Below, piece after piece: positions 1 to 9,355 of a DNA stretch of 64,000 nucleotides (position 1 is the first letter of the stretch; each line of letters opens with the position of its first letter). The position numbers were made by a program, and so were the translations under genes. The DNA is from Chloropicon primus (taxonomy: Eukaryota > Chlorophyta > Chloropicophyceae > Chloropicales > Chloropicaceae). Under the pieces are notes generated by a model, which saw nothing but the letters and a program-made list of their open reading frames with translations, was not told where the DNA came from and ran no database searches. Location: contig CP060764.1 in NCBI GenBank assembly GCA_023205875.1, positions 496,001 to 560,000 of the forward strand, read 5' to 3'.

Positions 1-73
1 CGCCGTTGGCCTCTTCCTCTTCCTCTTCCTCACCAAACCAGGCTTGAGTTGACTTGAATCCGCGTCAAACGTA

Positions 74-96
74 TCAAGCGAGGGCTCTTTCGAAAG
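74..96 (+). promoter_or_regulatory. CTTTCGAAAG-type motif, copy 1
   Basis: Reads CAAGCGAGGGCTCTTTCGAA then AG. Member of a motif family in at least six 5' regions of this window. Confidence 0.5.
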
Positions 97-368
97 ATCC
101 CGAGCCGATCTATCGCTTCACGCCAACCACTTCCTTTCCCCTCCGGCCGCGGCCGCTCCCCCTTCCATCAAAGGTCTCCTCTCCCCCCCTCTCCCTTCGA
201 GGCCTCCGGGGTTGTCGATTGAGGGAGCGGAGCTGAAAACGTTATGAAAGAGAAAACCTCGGAACGCCGCGGCGAGGGACACTTGAAGGTAAGGTTTGTG
301 TTGGAGGTGGCGCCCGAGGAGAGCGGTGAGGGAGGGGAGGGGTCGCGTGGCACACGCATCGCGTCTCG

Positions 369-393
369 GTCTTTCCAAAGACCCCTCCCTCGA
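369..393 (-). promoter_or_regulatory. CTTTCGAAAG-type motif, reverse copy
   Basis: On the minus strand it reads GAGGGAGGGGTCTTTGGAAA then GACC. It lies about 150 bases upstream of the first gene. Confidence 0.4.
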
Positions 394-544
394 CAAGAAT
401 GGCGGAGTATGAGGCCTGACTCGTTGTCGTTTTGTCGTTTTGTCGTTTGTCGTTTTCTTTGGGGCATGATGTCACGTACAGGAGCACGAGGCAAGAGGTC
501 CGCGCGTTCGGAGGGAAGAGGGCTGCTGACTGCTGCGAGTGACG

Positions 545-1183
545 ATGTCGCAGCCTGGTGCGAGTCCAGGGACTCGCTTTAACTTGAAGAACATTCTGGG
601 GAGCAAGCCTCCGACCATGAACACGGGGAGGCAGGTCCCGAACAGCGCGGGGGGGAGGGAGAAGTGCTGCCTGTGCTTCGACCTCCGAGTGGGGGTCATC
701 ACGATTGCGGGGATCTACACCACCCTGTACCTGATAAACGTCGCGAACATGGTGACGAACTCTCTGGGCTGGCAGATGAGGTCCAAGGGCTGGCAGGGCT
801 TCGACATCTTCTGCGTCGTGGTCGGGCTTCCCCTCTGCGCGGTGGGGCTCTACGGCGCCATCAAGAAGAGGCCCAGGTTCGTGTACGCGTACTTCCTCTT
901 CAACGTTGTGTACTCCATCATGGCTTTCTTGGCCTCGATCGCGCTCTTGGTCCAGATCGGCCGAGGCGGGGTGAACGAAGACTTCATGAACAAGTGCATG
1001 AACGACCCCGGCCTTGATTACGAAAAGTGCAAGGAGGCCTCGAAGGTCACGCTAGGGGTCACAGGGGCCTTCAACTTCCTCTTCGCCTTTGTCCAGATTT
1101 ACTGGACTTACGTCATCCGAAGGTTCTACATGCAGATCTTGATCCAGAACGCCGGCAACTTTTCCAGCTACATGCAGGTCTAA
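545..1183 (+). CDS. Four-transmembrane-span protein of unknown function
   Basis: A 212-residue intronless protein. I start it at the ATG at 545 because the two codons before it are not a normal eukaryotic start. After a polar N-terminus of about 40 residues come four hydrophobic segments, near residues 47-70, 83-104, 113-136 and 166-190. The first is preceded by a Cys-Cys-x-Cys cluster (KCCLCFDLRVGV). A soluble loop with two cysteines lies between spans 3 and 4. A Cys cluster followed by LRxG and four spans recalls LAPTM-type endolysosomal proteins, but the match is weak, so I assign no function. Promoter-like motifs lie upstream. Confidence 0.8.
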   Translation: MSQPGASPGTRFNLKNILGSKPPTMNTGRQVPNSAGGREKCCLCFDLRVGVITIAGIYTTLYLINVANMVTNSLGWQMRSKGWQGFDIFCVVVGLPLCAVGLYGAIKKRPRFVYAYFLFNVVYSIMAFLASIALLVQIGRGGVNEDFMNKCMNDPGLDYEKCKEASKVTLGVTGAFNFLFAFVQIYWTYVIRRFYMQILIQNAGNFSSYMQV

Positions 1184-2133
1184 GTTGTGCGAGCCGGGGG
1201 GTCTGCAGGAGAGCCAAGCAGGCAGCTGTGCTCTGCGGCTCGCCCGTCTCTCTGTGCGCGCGTTCGGTGCCCGTGTCTGGGTGTACGGCGCCGAGGGGGA
1301 CACTTCGTCCCGCTTCGAGTAGTCCCAAGTCCCGGGTTCCGAGGAGGGCAGCCCTGCCGCCATCCACCCACACCATCGAACACCATCGAACACCAAACCT
1401 GTCACAAAATCTGTTGAAGAGACACAAGCTTTCTCCTCACTGGGAAACCCAAACCTTGTAATGAACCAAAGTCTTTGGAAGATCGAGTCATCCGCGGCCG
1501 GCGACGTGAGAGCTCTTGGGCCCGGGCTCCCACTCCACGACACAAGCTCGTGAGCCGGGTTGACTCATCAGCATCATCAATCGAAACTCAATCGAAAGAG
1601 GGCATCTCTCTCTCTCTATCTATCGAACCCGTCCACCTCCACTCCATTTCCTGTGGAAACCGAAACCACGGCAGGAGCCCAAGCCTCTTGGAAGGTCTTG
1701 AGGTCCAAGCGTGGGCCTCCATCCAATCCCTTGATGCACTGGGCCGTGATCCTGGACTTGGACGGCATCTTGGACGAGATTCTGATAGAGGAAAAGAAGA
1801 AAAGGACGGGCGAAGGAGCCAAAGGAGAGGAGAGAGGAGGTCGACCCTTGGGACGTCGAGGAGGGTGACGAGGTCGTCGTGCCTTTCATCGTCCCTTCGT
1901 ACTCGAACCGGAGAGGGACAGGGAGAGGGACGGAGTGACTCTCTCGAACACCTCGGCGCGCAGTTTTTTTTTTCTTTTTTTTTGGAGGGGAGGGTGTTGT
2001 GGTGTTGTGTTTGTTGTTGGCGCCAGGTTGTTGGGTCACGAACGGACGGGAAGAGGAGGACTTATGCTCTAGGGGAGGGGAGTTTCGGTTTTGACGACGG
2101 TCGGGACGTTTTGAGGCGAAGGCGTCCTCGTCG

Positions 2134-2168
<35 letters not shown>

Positions 2169-2204
2169 TGAGCGGGGGAGTAGAACGAGGGAACAAGGGG
2201 CAGA
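1184..2204. other. Intergenic region and probable Mei2-like 5' leader
   Basis: About 1 kb without a firm gene. It holds a TGTAA near 1457, a partial CTTTCGAAAG-like motif near 1465-1480, a T-rich tract near 1964-1982 and a (TG)n run at about 2135-2165. Around 1616-1769 both strands have coding-like codon use over about 50 codons, but neither reading gives a recognisable protein. Confidence 0.4.
2135..2165. repeat. (TG)n microsatellite
   Basis: A perfect TG dinucleotide run about 40 bases upstream of the Mei2-like start codon, in the probable 5' leader. Confidence 0.9.
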
Positions 2205-4310
2205 ATGAGTCATATGCTGAACATCGATAACGAGACGGAGTGGGAGGGACTCGTGTCAGACTTGCTCGTGGACGAAGGTGGCCAGGGCGAGAGAAGCAGC
2301 AGCGCGTTGAGCGACCTGCAGAACTCTTGGGGCGGGCGAATGGTGGAGGGGCAGCAGCACCAGAGGCACGTGTCCGTCCCGAGGGAGACGCTGAACGCGG
2401 TCTTGGGCGAGGAGGGGGAGGCTGGCTTCAGCCAGGGGCACCACGCGGGCCACCGGAGCTACTACTCCGATCAGCAGAACCCGTTTCACCAGGGCGTGTC
2501 GATTCGGCCGCCTCAGACTTTCTTGGGGCAGCCTCACCGGCAGGGCAGCTCGGCGGAGGACGTGGCCTTCGCCGCGTTCAGCCAAGGGCCAGAGGTCGAG
2601 GCGTACAGAGGAATTCAGGCCCAGAGGGGGTCGAGCAGGTCGCCGCAGAGCATGCCGCCGCAGAACATGCCGACGCAGAACATGCCGACGCAGTTCGGGG
2701 GCCAGATGGACTACATGAACAGGCAAGTCAACAGCGACATGTTGCTGCACACGCAGAACGTCGGTGGTGGTGGGAGCATAGATCTCGAGGACTTGGATAC
2801 GACTATGGACAGTCTTGGCGGTGTCCAGTCGCATGCGTTGGGGAGCAATTTCACCTTACAGAGCGACCACGAGTACACGTCCAGGACACTTTTTGTGAGG
2901 AACATAAGCAGCAACACGGAAGACCCCGAGCTCATCGACCTCTTTGGTGCCTACGGCGATATAAGGGACATGTACTCGGCCTGCAAGTACAGGGGCTTTG
3001 TGATGATCTCGTTTTTTGACGAGAGGAGCGCGATGGCCGCGATGGAGTGCCTTCAGGGGAAATCGCTTCGGAGGAGGAAAATGGATATACACTTCTCCAT
3101 CCCAAAAGAGAATCAAACGGACTGCGGGATGCTGATCCTATTTAACGTGGAGCAGAGCATGCCGAACACCGTGATCGCGAACCTGTTCCAGGCTTTTGGG
3201 GAGATCAAGTCGATGAAGTCCCTCCACATTCAGCAGACGTACCAGAGCGCGAGGACGACGGTGAGAATGATAGAGTATTACGATGAAAGGCACGCCGCCG
3301 CCGCTTTGAAGTCCTTGAACAACACGGAGCTTTGGAACAGAAGGATAAAGATCCAGTTTGGGAGGGTTGGGAGAGTTTTGAACATGCAGAGAATGCAGAG
3401 GATGCAGCCAAACCCGCAGAATCAGCACAGTCCGTCGGCCGGGCAAAGTATATCAGCAGCCGCAGTGGACTACGATGCAGGCGATCACCATGTCCACCAG
3501 GTGAGGCCTGAAGCCAGGTATTCCGCAAATGTTATGGGGGTGCAGGGCAACATGGATGCACCACCTCATGGGGTCGGGTCGAGCAGGGGATTCGTGTACA
3601 ACCAAAGCCCACCCGGGCAGCAGCAAGGACGCTTCCCTTATGACAATAGGAGCAGGGAGCAGCACCGCATGTCCAAGAGGGGTGGGGGGGAATCTTTCAA
3701 ATCCAAGAAGAAGTCCCACTTCAGCCTGAACCTGCAGAACATCGCGGAGGGCAAGGACACGAAGACGACAGTGATGATCAGGAACATTCCCAATAAGTAC
3801 ACACAAAAGATGCTCTTGGCCGAGGTCGACACGGAGCTGCAGGGCAAGTACAACTTTTTCTACCTGCCGATCGACTTCAAGAACCAGTGCAACGTGGGCT
3901 ATGCGTTCATCAACCTGACGGACCCCTTGTGGATTCTCAAGCTTAATGAGAAATTCAATGGCAAGAGGTGGTCTCACTTCAACAGTGGGAAAATCTGCGA
4001 GATCACTTACGCGAGGATCCAAGGCAAGGAGGCTCTGGTTGCTCATTTTAGGCACTCGACCCTGATGCAGGTGGACGAGAGCTGCCAGCCGCTACTTTTG
4101 AATGGGAACCAAGAGGTGGAAGAGATTTTTGCGTTTGCAGGGAGTCCGAACCAGTCGCGCAAAGGTGCACCACAGAATCGCCAGCACCGGCAAGGTGGGC
4201 ACCAGGGCCAGAATCAGAGAATGCAGCAGGGTATGAACAAGCAGAACCCGGGCGGTGTTGATTCTAAGAGCGATAGCGGCTCCCCTCCGCCGTTGGAAGT
4301 GGCGAATTAA
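2205..4310 (+). CDS. Mei2-like RNA-binding protein with three RRMs
   Basis: A 701-residue intronless protein. The N-terminal 220 residues are low-complexity (Gln, Gly, Met, Asn), including a short QNMPTQNMPTQ repeat. RRM1 follows at about 228-295 (TLFVRNISS as RNP2, YRGFVMISF as RNP1), and RRM2 at about 303-390. A third RRM with the Mei2 signature lies near 520-620 (TTVMIRNIPNKYTQ, then YAFINLTDP). That C-terminal RRM and the order of domains are diagnostic of the Mei2/AML family, which binds RNA and controls meiotic entry in fission yeast and growth and meiosis in plants. The role here is inferred from family only. The leader carries a TG repeat. Confidence 0.93.
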   Translation: MSHMLNIDNETEWEGLVSDLLVDEGGQGERSSSALSDLQNSWGGRMVEGQQHQRHVSVPRETLNAVLGEEGEAGFSQGHHAGHRSYYSDQQNPFHQGVSIRPPQTFLGQPHRQGSSAEDVAFAAFSQGPEVEAYRGIQAQRGSSRSPQSMPPQNMPTQNMPTQFGGQMDYMNRQVNSDMLLHTQNVGGGGSIDLEDLDTTMDSLGGVQSHALGSNFTLQSDHEYTSRTLFVRNISSNTEDPELIDLFGAYGDIRDMYSACKYRGFVMISFFDERSAMAAMECLQGKSLRRRKMDIHFSIPKENQTDCGMLILFNVEQSMPNTVIANLFQAFGEIKSMKSLHIQQTYQSARTTVRMIEYYDERHAAAALKSLNNTELWNRRIKIQFGRVGRVLNMQRMQRMQPNPQNQHSPSAGQSISAAAVDYDAGDHHVHQVRPEARYSANVMGVQGNMDAPPHGVGSSRGFVYNQSPPGQQQGRFPYDNRSREQHRMSKRGGGESFKSKKKSHFSLNLQNIAEGKDTKTTVMIRNIPNKYTQKMLLAEVDTELQGKYNFFYLPIDFKNQCNVGYAFINLTDPLWILKLNEKFNGKRWSHFNSGKICEITYARIQGKEALVAHFRHSTLMQVDESCQPLLLNGNQEVEEIFAFAGSPNQSRKGAPQNRQHRQGGHQGQNQRMQQGMNKQNPGGVDSKSDSGSPPPLEVAN

Positions 4311-4390
4311 AAAAAGTTTTGATACTTTTGCTTTTTTTGAAGGAACAACAACCTAGTTTATCTTTTGCAACAAATAAATGTGTTTCTTTC

Positions 4391-5497
4391 TCACAGGGGT
4401 TTGTTTTCTGGTATGCGATCATTCGCGGGCTGGCCACTTGTGAAGGAATTGTTTCCAGAGCTCGAAATCCCCAAGTTGTTAAAGTCACCCTGCACGTTCT
4501 CCACGTCCGTCAGAGCCTTTTTCAGGTCATGCACGGCACTTGACGACAGTGTCCTTGGCATGCCATTCCCCTTCTGCTTCTTCAGCTCCGGAGGCTTGGC
4601 GGCAGACAGGCAGACACAGACACAACTGATGTTGTCCGTGGTGTGCCTGTTTATCGCCTCCTCTATGAGCTCCTTGCTGCACTCAACCGGATCGTTGTGC
4701 TCCCTCAGTCTATCCCTCGCGAACGTCACTGCTCCTTGGGAGGAGAACACGTCCCACAAACCATCGCTAGCGAGGAGGACGAACTCGTCTTCCGCCTGGC
4801 AGAGGTGTACGTTGATATCCGGGTCAGCTATCAGTGGCCCAGGCGTCCCGTCTTTGTTCTTCTTCATGTCATCAAAGTGCCAATCCCCGATAGCCCTCGA
4901 GACCGCCAGCTTTCCATTCAGAAAGCCCTCCCCATCGATGTAGCCTCCTGCCTTCTGTATCCTCTCCCACTCGCTGAAGAGGTGCGGCTTCTGGTCCTGG
5001 GACAGCCCCATAGCCTGACCCTTCCTGCTAAGAACAGCCCTGCTGTCTCCGATGTTGGCGACCACTATCTTTTCTCCTAGGACCAGCATGGCTAGCGCGG
5101 TCGTCCCAGAGGCCTCCTCCGGCAGCGAGGTGCAAGCTTCCTCGAACTCTGCGTCGGTCTTCAAGCAGGCCTCTCTCAAGACTTCTATGGGCGTCTCAGG
5201 AAAGTGCTCGTGCGACACGATGTTGTCAAGCAGCCTGTTCCGCGCAAACGTCGCCGCACAGATGCCGCAGTGGCCGTCGAAAACCCCATAGAACGCCGAG
5301 GGAGACGGCAAGTTACTGAGGTCGACCGCCTCCTCTTCCTTCTTCTCGGCACCTCCTTTCTCTTCCCCGCCCGCATTCCCCGCCATCGTCTTCGCGGCCT
5401 TCAGCCTCTCCGCCAGGTCCGTCACCACCAGCGTCAAGTCTTCCTGGTACGACCTCGGCCCTTGGCTCGAGGCCAACCCGTGCCTGAGCTCCACCAT
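4391..5497 (-). CDS. PP2C-family protein serine/threonine phosphatase
   Basis: A 368-residue PPM/PP2C phosphatase. Metal-site and core motifs are visible in order: RSYQED near the N-terminus, YGVFDGHCG, SGTTALAML, VANIGDSRAVL, KLAVSRAIGDWHFD, LLASDGLWDVF and TDNISCVCV. These supply the Asp residues that bind the two metal ions. I chose the ATG at 5497 (MVELRHG) because it is the first ATG after a good 3' splice site on the minus strand at about 5663. A matching GTGAGT donor lies near 5813, so an intron in the 5' leader is likely. That intron holds a CTTTCGAAAG motif at 5710-5731. The C-terminal 60 residues are Ser/Asn-rich and outside the fold. Confidence 0.92.
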   Translation of the reverse strand: MVELRHGLASSQGPRSYQEDLTLVVTDLAERLKAAKTMAGNAGGEEKGGAEKKEEEAVDLSNLPSPSAFYGVFDGHCGICAATFARNRLLDNIVSHEHFPETPIEVLREACLKTDAEFEEACTSLPEEASGTTALAMLVLGEKIVVANIGDSRAVLSRKGQAMGLSQDQKPHLFSEWERIQKAGGYIDGEGFLNGKLAVSRAIGDWHFDDMKKNKDGTPGPLIADPDINVHLCQAEDEFVLLASDGLWDVFSSQGAVTFARDRLREHNDPVECSKELIEEAINRHTTDNISCVCVCLSAAKPPELKKQKGNGMPRTLSSSAVHDLKKALTDVENVQGDFNNLGISSSGNNSFTSGQPANDRIPENKPL

Positions 5498-6088
5498 CAA
5501 ATCGAATCCCTCGCAACGATAGTTCAGTCGAGGACCAAAGGACTCGACAGAACCAGATAAGGACGCGGTACTGACCCGACCTCTGCCTTGTTCGGACTCT
5601 TGACTTCCGTTCCCCTTGCCCTCCTTCGCTCTCTCCCTCGTCGTCGTCACAACCTGACCCCTGAAGCAAAAGCAAACGCAATCGGTCAGAACCACCGCGT
5701 CATTCCTTCCGAGGAAGGGCTCTTTCGAAAGAGGAAGAGGTCCTCTGTCCCGTGGTACCGATACGCGTGGCCTCAACCGCCGCCGCCGCCCTCAAATCGT
5801 GGCTTGAACTCACCTCCCTTCAACGTGCGCGCGCGCCCTGAAAAATGAATTGAAACCCCCACCACGGGAGAGGGGACCTCTTCCTGCTGGTGGCTCTGGA
5901 TGGATGGAGCAAGGCAGGGGCCTTGTTCGGGCAAGGGGGTGCATGGAGGGAAGGAGGGGGAGGGGAATGGCAGGCAAGTCCCCTTCCGAGCTTGCTGGCT
6001 TCCTTCGGCCTTGGGACTGGAGGGGAGGGCAAAACATGGACGTGATCAAAGGCAAAAGTGTGTGTTGTTTTGTTGTTGTTGTTGCCAA
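5498..6088. other. PP2C 5' leader with a probable leader intron
   Basis: On the minus strand a GTGAGT donor near 5813 and a TTCAG acceptor near 5663 suggest an intron of about 150 bases in the PP2C leader. The rest shows no gene. A CTTTCGAAAG-type motif sits at 5710-5731. Confidence 0.45.
5710..5731 (+). promoter_or_regulatory. CTTTCGAAAG-type motif near PP2C
   Basis: Reads CGAGGAAGGGCTCTTTCGAA then AG, about 215 bases upstream of the PP2C start codon, inside the inferred leader intron. Confidence 0.5.
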
Positions 6089-6317
6089 CCGAGTAGATCC
6101 ACTCCCCTTCCTTGAGCTCAAACACGGTGGTCTGGCACCCAGTGTTCCCATGAAAAGCGTTGCACTGGCACAAGGTCTGGCTGTACGAGTTGTGGAAGGC
6201 GGTGGTCCTCGAGAGGTCGGGCTGCAGCAGCGACGTGTCCGAGGAGTACGCGGAGGAGGCGGAAGACCCGTTCACCAGCTGCAGGTTCGCGTCGTAGACG
6301 ACAGTTTGTTGTTTGGA
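6089..6317 (-). pseudogene. Orphan coding-like exon or gene remnant
   Basis: Reading the minus strand from 6317, about 76 codons are nearly all G/C at the third position (VVYDANLQLVNGSSAS, then NSYSQTLCQCNAFHGN, then ELKEGEWIYSV). That matches real genes here and not the flanking DNA. There is no in-frame ATG; a TAG lies directly before the segment and could be a 3' splice site (ATGTAG). The peroxiredoxin gene ends only about 100 bases upstream on the same strand, leaving little room for earlier exons. Past 6089 the reading becomes low-complexity. The segment may be a duplicated or decayed exon, or the last exon of a gene I cannot assemble. The family is not recognised. Confidence 0.4.
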
Positions 6318-6424
6318 CTACATTTTTTATCTCCCATCGGGATCAATGGCTTGTGTGGTTGGTGGCGAGGCCCCTTCGGCCTGGGGAGGCCGCAGAATCA
6401 ACGTCGCTCGTCCCGACCGTTTCC

Positions 6425-7114
6425 TTACGCGCCGGCATCAAAGTCCTCGCCCTTCAAGTACTTGAGGATGTTCTCGGGGGAAGAGGCTCCGTATGGATCG
6501 TCGTCCACGCTTCCGTTCTCGCACTTTCCAGGTTCCACGAAAGTCTGCTCGATCTTCATGTCGTTGGCCACGACGGCGTACCTCCAGGACCTCTGGCCGA
6601 AGGCGTGGTTGTCCTTCTGGACGTTCATGTTCATGGCGTTGGTGAACGCGAGGGAGCCGTCGGGGATGACCTTGACGCTCTTGAGATCCTGGGCCTGGGC
6701 CCACTTGTTCATGACGAACGAGTCGTTCACGGAAAGGCAGTAGATCTCGTCGATCCCGAGCTTCTTGAACTCCTCGGCGTTGTTCTCGAACCCGGGGAGC
6801 TGGTACGTGGAGCAGGTCGGGGTGAACGCGCCCGGCAGGGAGAAGAGCACGACCTTCTTCCCCTTGAAGTAGTCCTCGGAGGAGAACGTGGCCCAAGTGA
6901 AGGGGTTGTCCCCCCCGATGGATTCGTCCCTCACCCTCACCCTGAAGTCCACGTTGGGAAGGGAGTCAGGAATCCCAGCAGCCATCACGACACTGGATCT
7001 GAAGCTCCTGTTCCTGTGGCCAACGAGAGGCCTCGAAGCGGCGAGCCTCCCCACTCTGCCGCGTCCCGGGGCAAAGGTGCGGGTCACATTAGCACACGTC
7101 TTCGTAAGCATCAT
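6425..7114 (-). CDS. Type II (Prx5-like) peroxiredoxin, probably organellar
   Basis: A 229-residue protein. A basic Arg/Ser-rich leader of about 43 residues looks like a plastid or mitochondrial targeting peptide. The thioredoxin-fold peroxidase follows, with PGAFTPTCSTYQLPGF; the peroxidatic Cys is residue 101. A second Cys at 126 (EIYCLSVND) is 25 residues on, the spacing of the resolving Cys in atypical two-Cys type II enzymes. The family reduces H2O2 and alkyl hydroperoxides using thioredoxin or glutaredoxin. No introns are needed. An (AC)n repeat lies just upstream of the start. Confidence 0.94.
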   Translation of the reverse strand: MMLTKTCANVTRTFAPGRGRVGRLAASRPLVGHRNRSFRSSVVMAAGIPDSLPNVDFRVRVRDESIGGDNPFTWATFSSEDYFKGKKVVLFSLPGAFTPTCSTYQLPGFENNAEEFKKLGIDEIYCLSVNDSFVMNKWAQAQDLKSVKVIPDGSLAFTNAMNMNVQKDNHAFGQRSWRYAVVANDMKIEQTFVEPGKCENGSVDDDPYGASSPENILKYLKGEDFDAGA

Positions 7115-7145
7115 CTCTTCTGGTATCTACCCCGTTCCCGCCAAA

Positions 7146-7170
7146 ACACACACACACACACACACACACA
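7146..7170. repeat. (AC)n microsatellite
   Basis: A perfect AC run about 30 bases upstream of the peroxiredoxin start codon. Confidence 0.9.
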
Positions 7171-7766
7171 ACAAAGAGCAACGCACAAACTCAAGTCAGC
7201 ATGCACTCCACCCCAAGCGAGCACCGCCCCTCCCACGCCACGAGAGATCCCGGAGCGCGCACAGGTCTCGATCCGACGCGCGTCCATGATACGGTGCCGA
7301 TGTCGTCGATGTCGTCGATGTCGTCGACGGTAGCCGCTTTGCCTTACCTCGTTGCCTCTGTCGTCGTCGTCGTCGCCTTCTTATCGTGATTCCGCCGTCA
7401 AGCTCGTCCTCAGCCTCAGAAATGTTGTTCTGGATAAGACGATACGGTTTGGGGGTCCGTACTTTGGGGTTTACTTAAGGCAATACGAAAGGGAGGGAAC
7501 GTCGTCACAAGGGATGCCTCAGGCAAGGAATCCCTCGTCTCTCGTCCTCTCTCGTCTCTCTCCATGAAGCGATGGGAGGAGCAGGATCCTTCGAGGGGAC
7601 GATGGGTCCCGTCCACCGTGCCCTGCTTGCGGGGGACGGGACAGAGGGAGGAGCATTTCCCTTCGTGTCGAAAGAACACCTCACGATCTTTCCATCGATG
7701 CCTCGGTTGACTTGTTTCATGCCTTGGGTGACCGACAAGGCCTTCGGCAGTGCGGACGACTATTGA

Positions 7767-7812
7767 TGGATTGGATTGGATTGGATTGGATTGGATTGGA
7801 TTGGATTGGATG
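7767..7812. repeat. (ATTGG)n pentanucleotide microsatellite
   Basis: About nine tandem copies of a five-base unit in intergenic DNA. A single ATTGGATTGG echo recurs near 11250. Confidence 0.9.
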
Positions 7813-8296
7813 GTTTGTTCTCGATTGGGTTGGGCTGAGGGGAGAGGGTGGGTGTCATGGCGCGTGGATCAAGGTCGACTGGAGGTCCATGGCGTCTCAC
7901 CCGTCTCTTCCCATCGGACACCCTCTAGCAGTATCCTCCTCTGCATCCTTCTCTCTCTCTCTCCTCCTCTGGTGGGTGAGTGACGTTAGAGAGAGAGAGA
8001 AGGGCAAGAGGGCGAGACGCGAGGAGGCAAAGAGAGAGTGAGAGAGTGAGAGAGAAGGGAGGGGGATCACCTGCAGAAGCTTCGTCCCTTCTTCTTCTTC
8101 TTCTTCGGTGGAAGGAAAGGACTTTGGCGGTGAGGATTGGAACGAAAGGAGGTACCGAGTTTCGCGCCGCGCGCGCGCGTGTGTGTGTGTGTCTTTGTGT
8201 TTTTTTGCTTGGCAGGCAACACGTTGGGTTGTTCGTTGGCCCTCGCTCCGCGTTCTTTGGCGACAGGACTGAGGGAAAGGTTCCGGGTCCTGCCGA

Positions 8297-8872
8297 ATGA
8301 GTAAGAACCGCAGGATGCCCCGAGAAAGGTCGAGTTTGTTTGGCGGCGGCGGTTCGTCCTCCTCAGGAGGCGCAGGGCCATCAGGAAGCTTCAATCAGTA
8401 TGACGAGGAGAGGGAGAACGACAGGGCCGTGGACGAGATAGCGAGCAGAGCTTCCGCGCTCAAGCGAATCACGATAGACATACAGGAGGAAGCAGAGCAG
8501 CAGCAAGGTGAGTGCGTGCGGCTGTGTCGCCCAAGGAGCGAAGTGACGCGCCGTCGACCCACCAAAAAAAACTCTGTGGTGGGCCGGAGAGCAGATTTGA
8601 ACCCCCGGAAGAAGGGAAAGCGCCAGCGCCGAGACCCTGGTCTCGCTTCAGCACGGTCCAAGCTGACTTTTGTCTCCACTTCGCCCTTTCCACCTCTTTC
8701 AGCGCTGCTGGACAACATGGGAAACTACATGGACAAGTCGAAGAACTTGGTTGGAAACGTCTCGCGTTACTTCAACAAGGTGCTCAAGGAGAACAAGCAC
8801 AGGCGTTACGCGTACTACGTCATGGGTCTCGTCGTCCTCTTCCTCCTTCTGTACCGGTGGATGTCCGGCTAA
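8297..8872 (+). CDS. Bet1/Sft1-type Qc-SNARE, two exons
   Basis: Exons 8297-8507 and 8703-8872 give a 126-residue tail-anchored SNARE. The donor is AAG|GTGAGT and the acceptor TTTCAG|CG. A Gly/Ser-rich N-terminus leads to one SNARE helix at about 46-105 (RASALKRITIDIQEEAEQQQ, then ALLDNMGNYMDKSKNLVG), with a Gln at the expected zero layer. The C-terminal membrane anchor is YAYYVMGLVVLFLLLYRW. Length and layout fit Bet1-like SNAREs of ER-Golgi traffic. The 195-base intron is a multiple of three and free of stops, so a retained transcript would encode a 65-residue insertion in the middle of the SNARE helix; the spliced form is clearly the functional one. Confidence 0.9.
   Translation: MSKNRRMPRERSSLFGGGGSSSSGGAGPSGSFNQYDEERENDRAVDEIASRASALKRITIDIQEEAEQQQGECVRLCRPRSEVTRRRPTKKNSVVGRRADLNPRKKGKRQRRDPGLASARSKLTFVSTSPFPPLSALLDNMGNYMDKSKNLVGNVSRYFNKVLKENKHRRYAYYVMGLVVLFLLLYRWMSG
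8564..8686 (-). other. tRNA-like antisense segment inside the SNARE intron
   Basis: On the minus strand the intron holds an A-box-like GGGCGAAGTGG (8676-8686), a B-box-like GGTTCAAATCT (8594-8604), an ACCA shortly after it and a run of eight T (8564-8571) like a Pol III terminator. A near-perfect hairpin with a 7-bp stem lies at 8630-8645. I could not pair a 5' acceptor strand with the 3' end, and the T-stem has a mismatch. It is therefore more likely a decayed tRNA, a tRNA-derived relic or chance than a working tRNA gene. Confidence 0.25.
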
Positions 8873-9355
8873 GTGGCGAAACCTGGCGGACGCGAAGCAC
8901 CACCTTCACACGAAAAAAGCCACCGACCGACCGAAAAAAAGCGGAGTGCCCTTTCCCCACCGCGCAGGGGATTGGGTGGACGGGCCAGACCGCGCCTAAT
9001 CACTGGTGCCACCCGTTGCAGAGCTGTAATTATACTAGTACGATTCACCGTTTGCTCTCTTGGCGCCCTCCCCAGGCAGCGGTACGAGTGGGGCCAAGCG
9101 AGGTCCTTCCTCCCTTCCTCTCGAGAAAGTGAGCTTGATTCCAGGAGAGGACCGATGCCAGGAGAGGGGCAACACTCCAATGCTCCATCAACCCTCCCCT
9201 CCCCCATTCCCTCCCCTCTTCTCTCTCTCTCTCTCTCTCTCTCGTGCATCCTCCTCCTGAGTCAGCAGCTGTGAAAAGGAAAAAGGAATATTTTTAGAAG
9301 GCCGTCTCTCCTCGGTTGCTCGGCGTTGGCTTGGTTTGGTTGCTCGCTAGGGAAG
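8873..9355. other. Intergenic region upstream of the S28 peptidase gene
   Basis: No gene is seen. A (CT)n run lies at about 9219-9243 and an AT-rich patch at 9275-9297 close to the expected transcription start. Confidence 0.5.

Larger units (their letters stand above)
1..544. other. Left-edge intergenic region upstream of the four-span membrane protein
   Basis: No convincing gene is seen. The first 60 bases are purine-rich on the minus strand and could belong to a neighbour outside the window. Two copies of the CTTTCGAAAG-type motif lie here, at about 74-96 (forward) and 369-393 (reverse), suggesting promoter sequence for the gene starting at 545. Confidence 0.5.
7115..8296. other. Divergent intergenic region between peroxiredoxin and SNARE genes
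   Basis: About 1.2 kb with no supported gene. It holds an (AC)n run at 7146-7170, short GTCGAT repeats near 7298-7332, an (ATTGG)n repeat at 7767-7812 and CT- or GA-rich stretches near 7940-8060. A 64-codon open frame at 7572-7766 has no recognisable product. Confidence 0.5.

Noticed and set aside
1475-2230. A 251-codon open frame in the gap before the Mei2-like gene, plus a short coding-like reading at 1616-1769 on the minus strand
   Set aside because: It runs through T-tracts and the TG repeat. Neither strand yields a recognisable protein. I mention it only in the intergenic entry.
7572-7766. A 64-codon open frame starting with ATG near the ATTGG repeat
   Set aside because: No domain, mixed codon use and no conserved feature; the length is expected by chance in GC-rich DNA.
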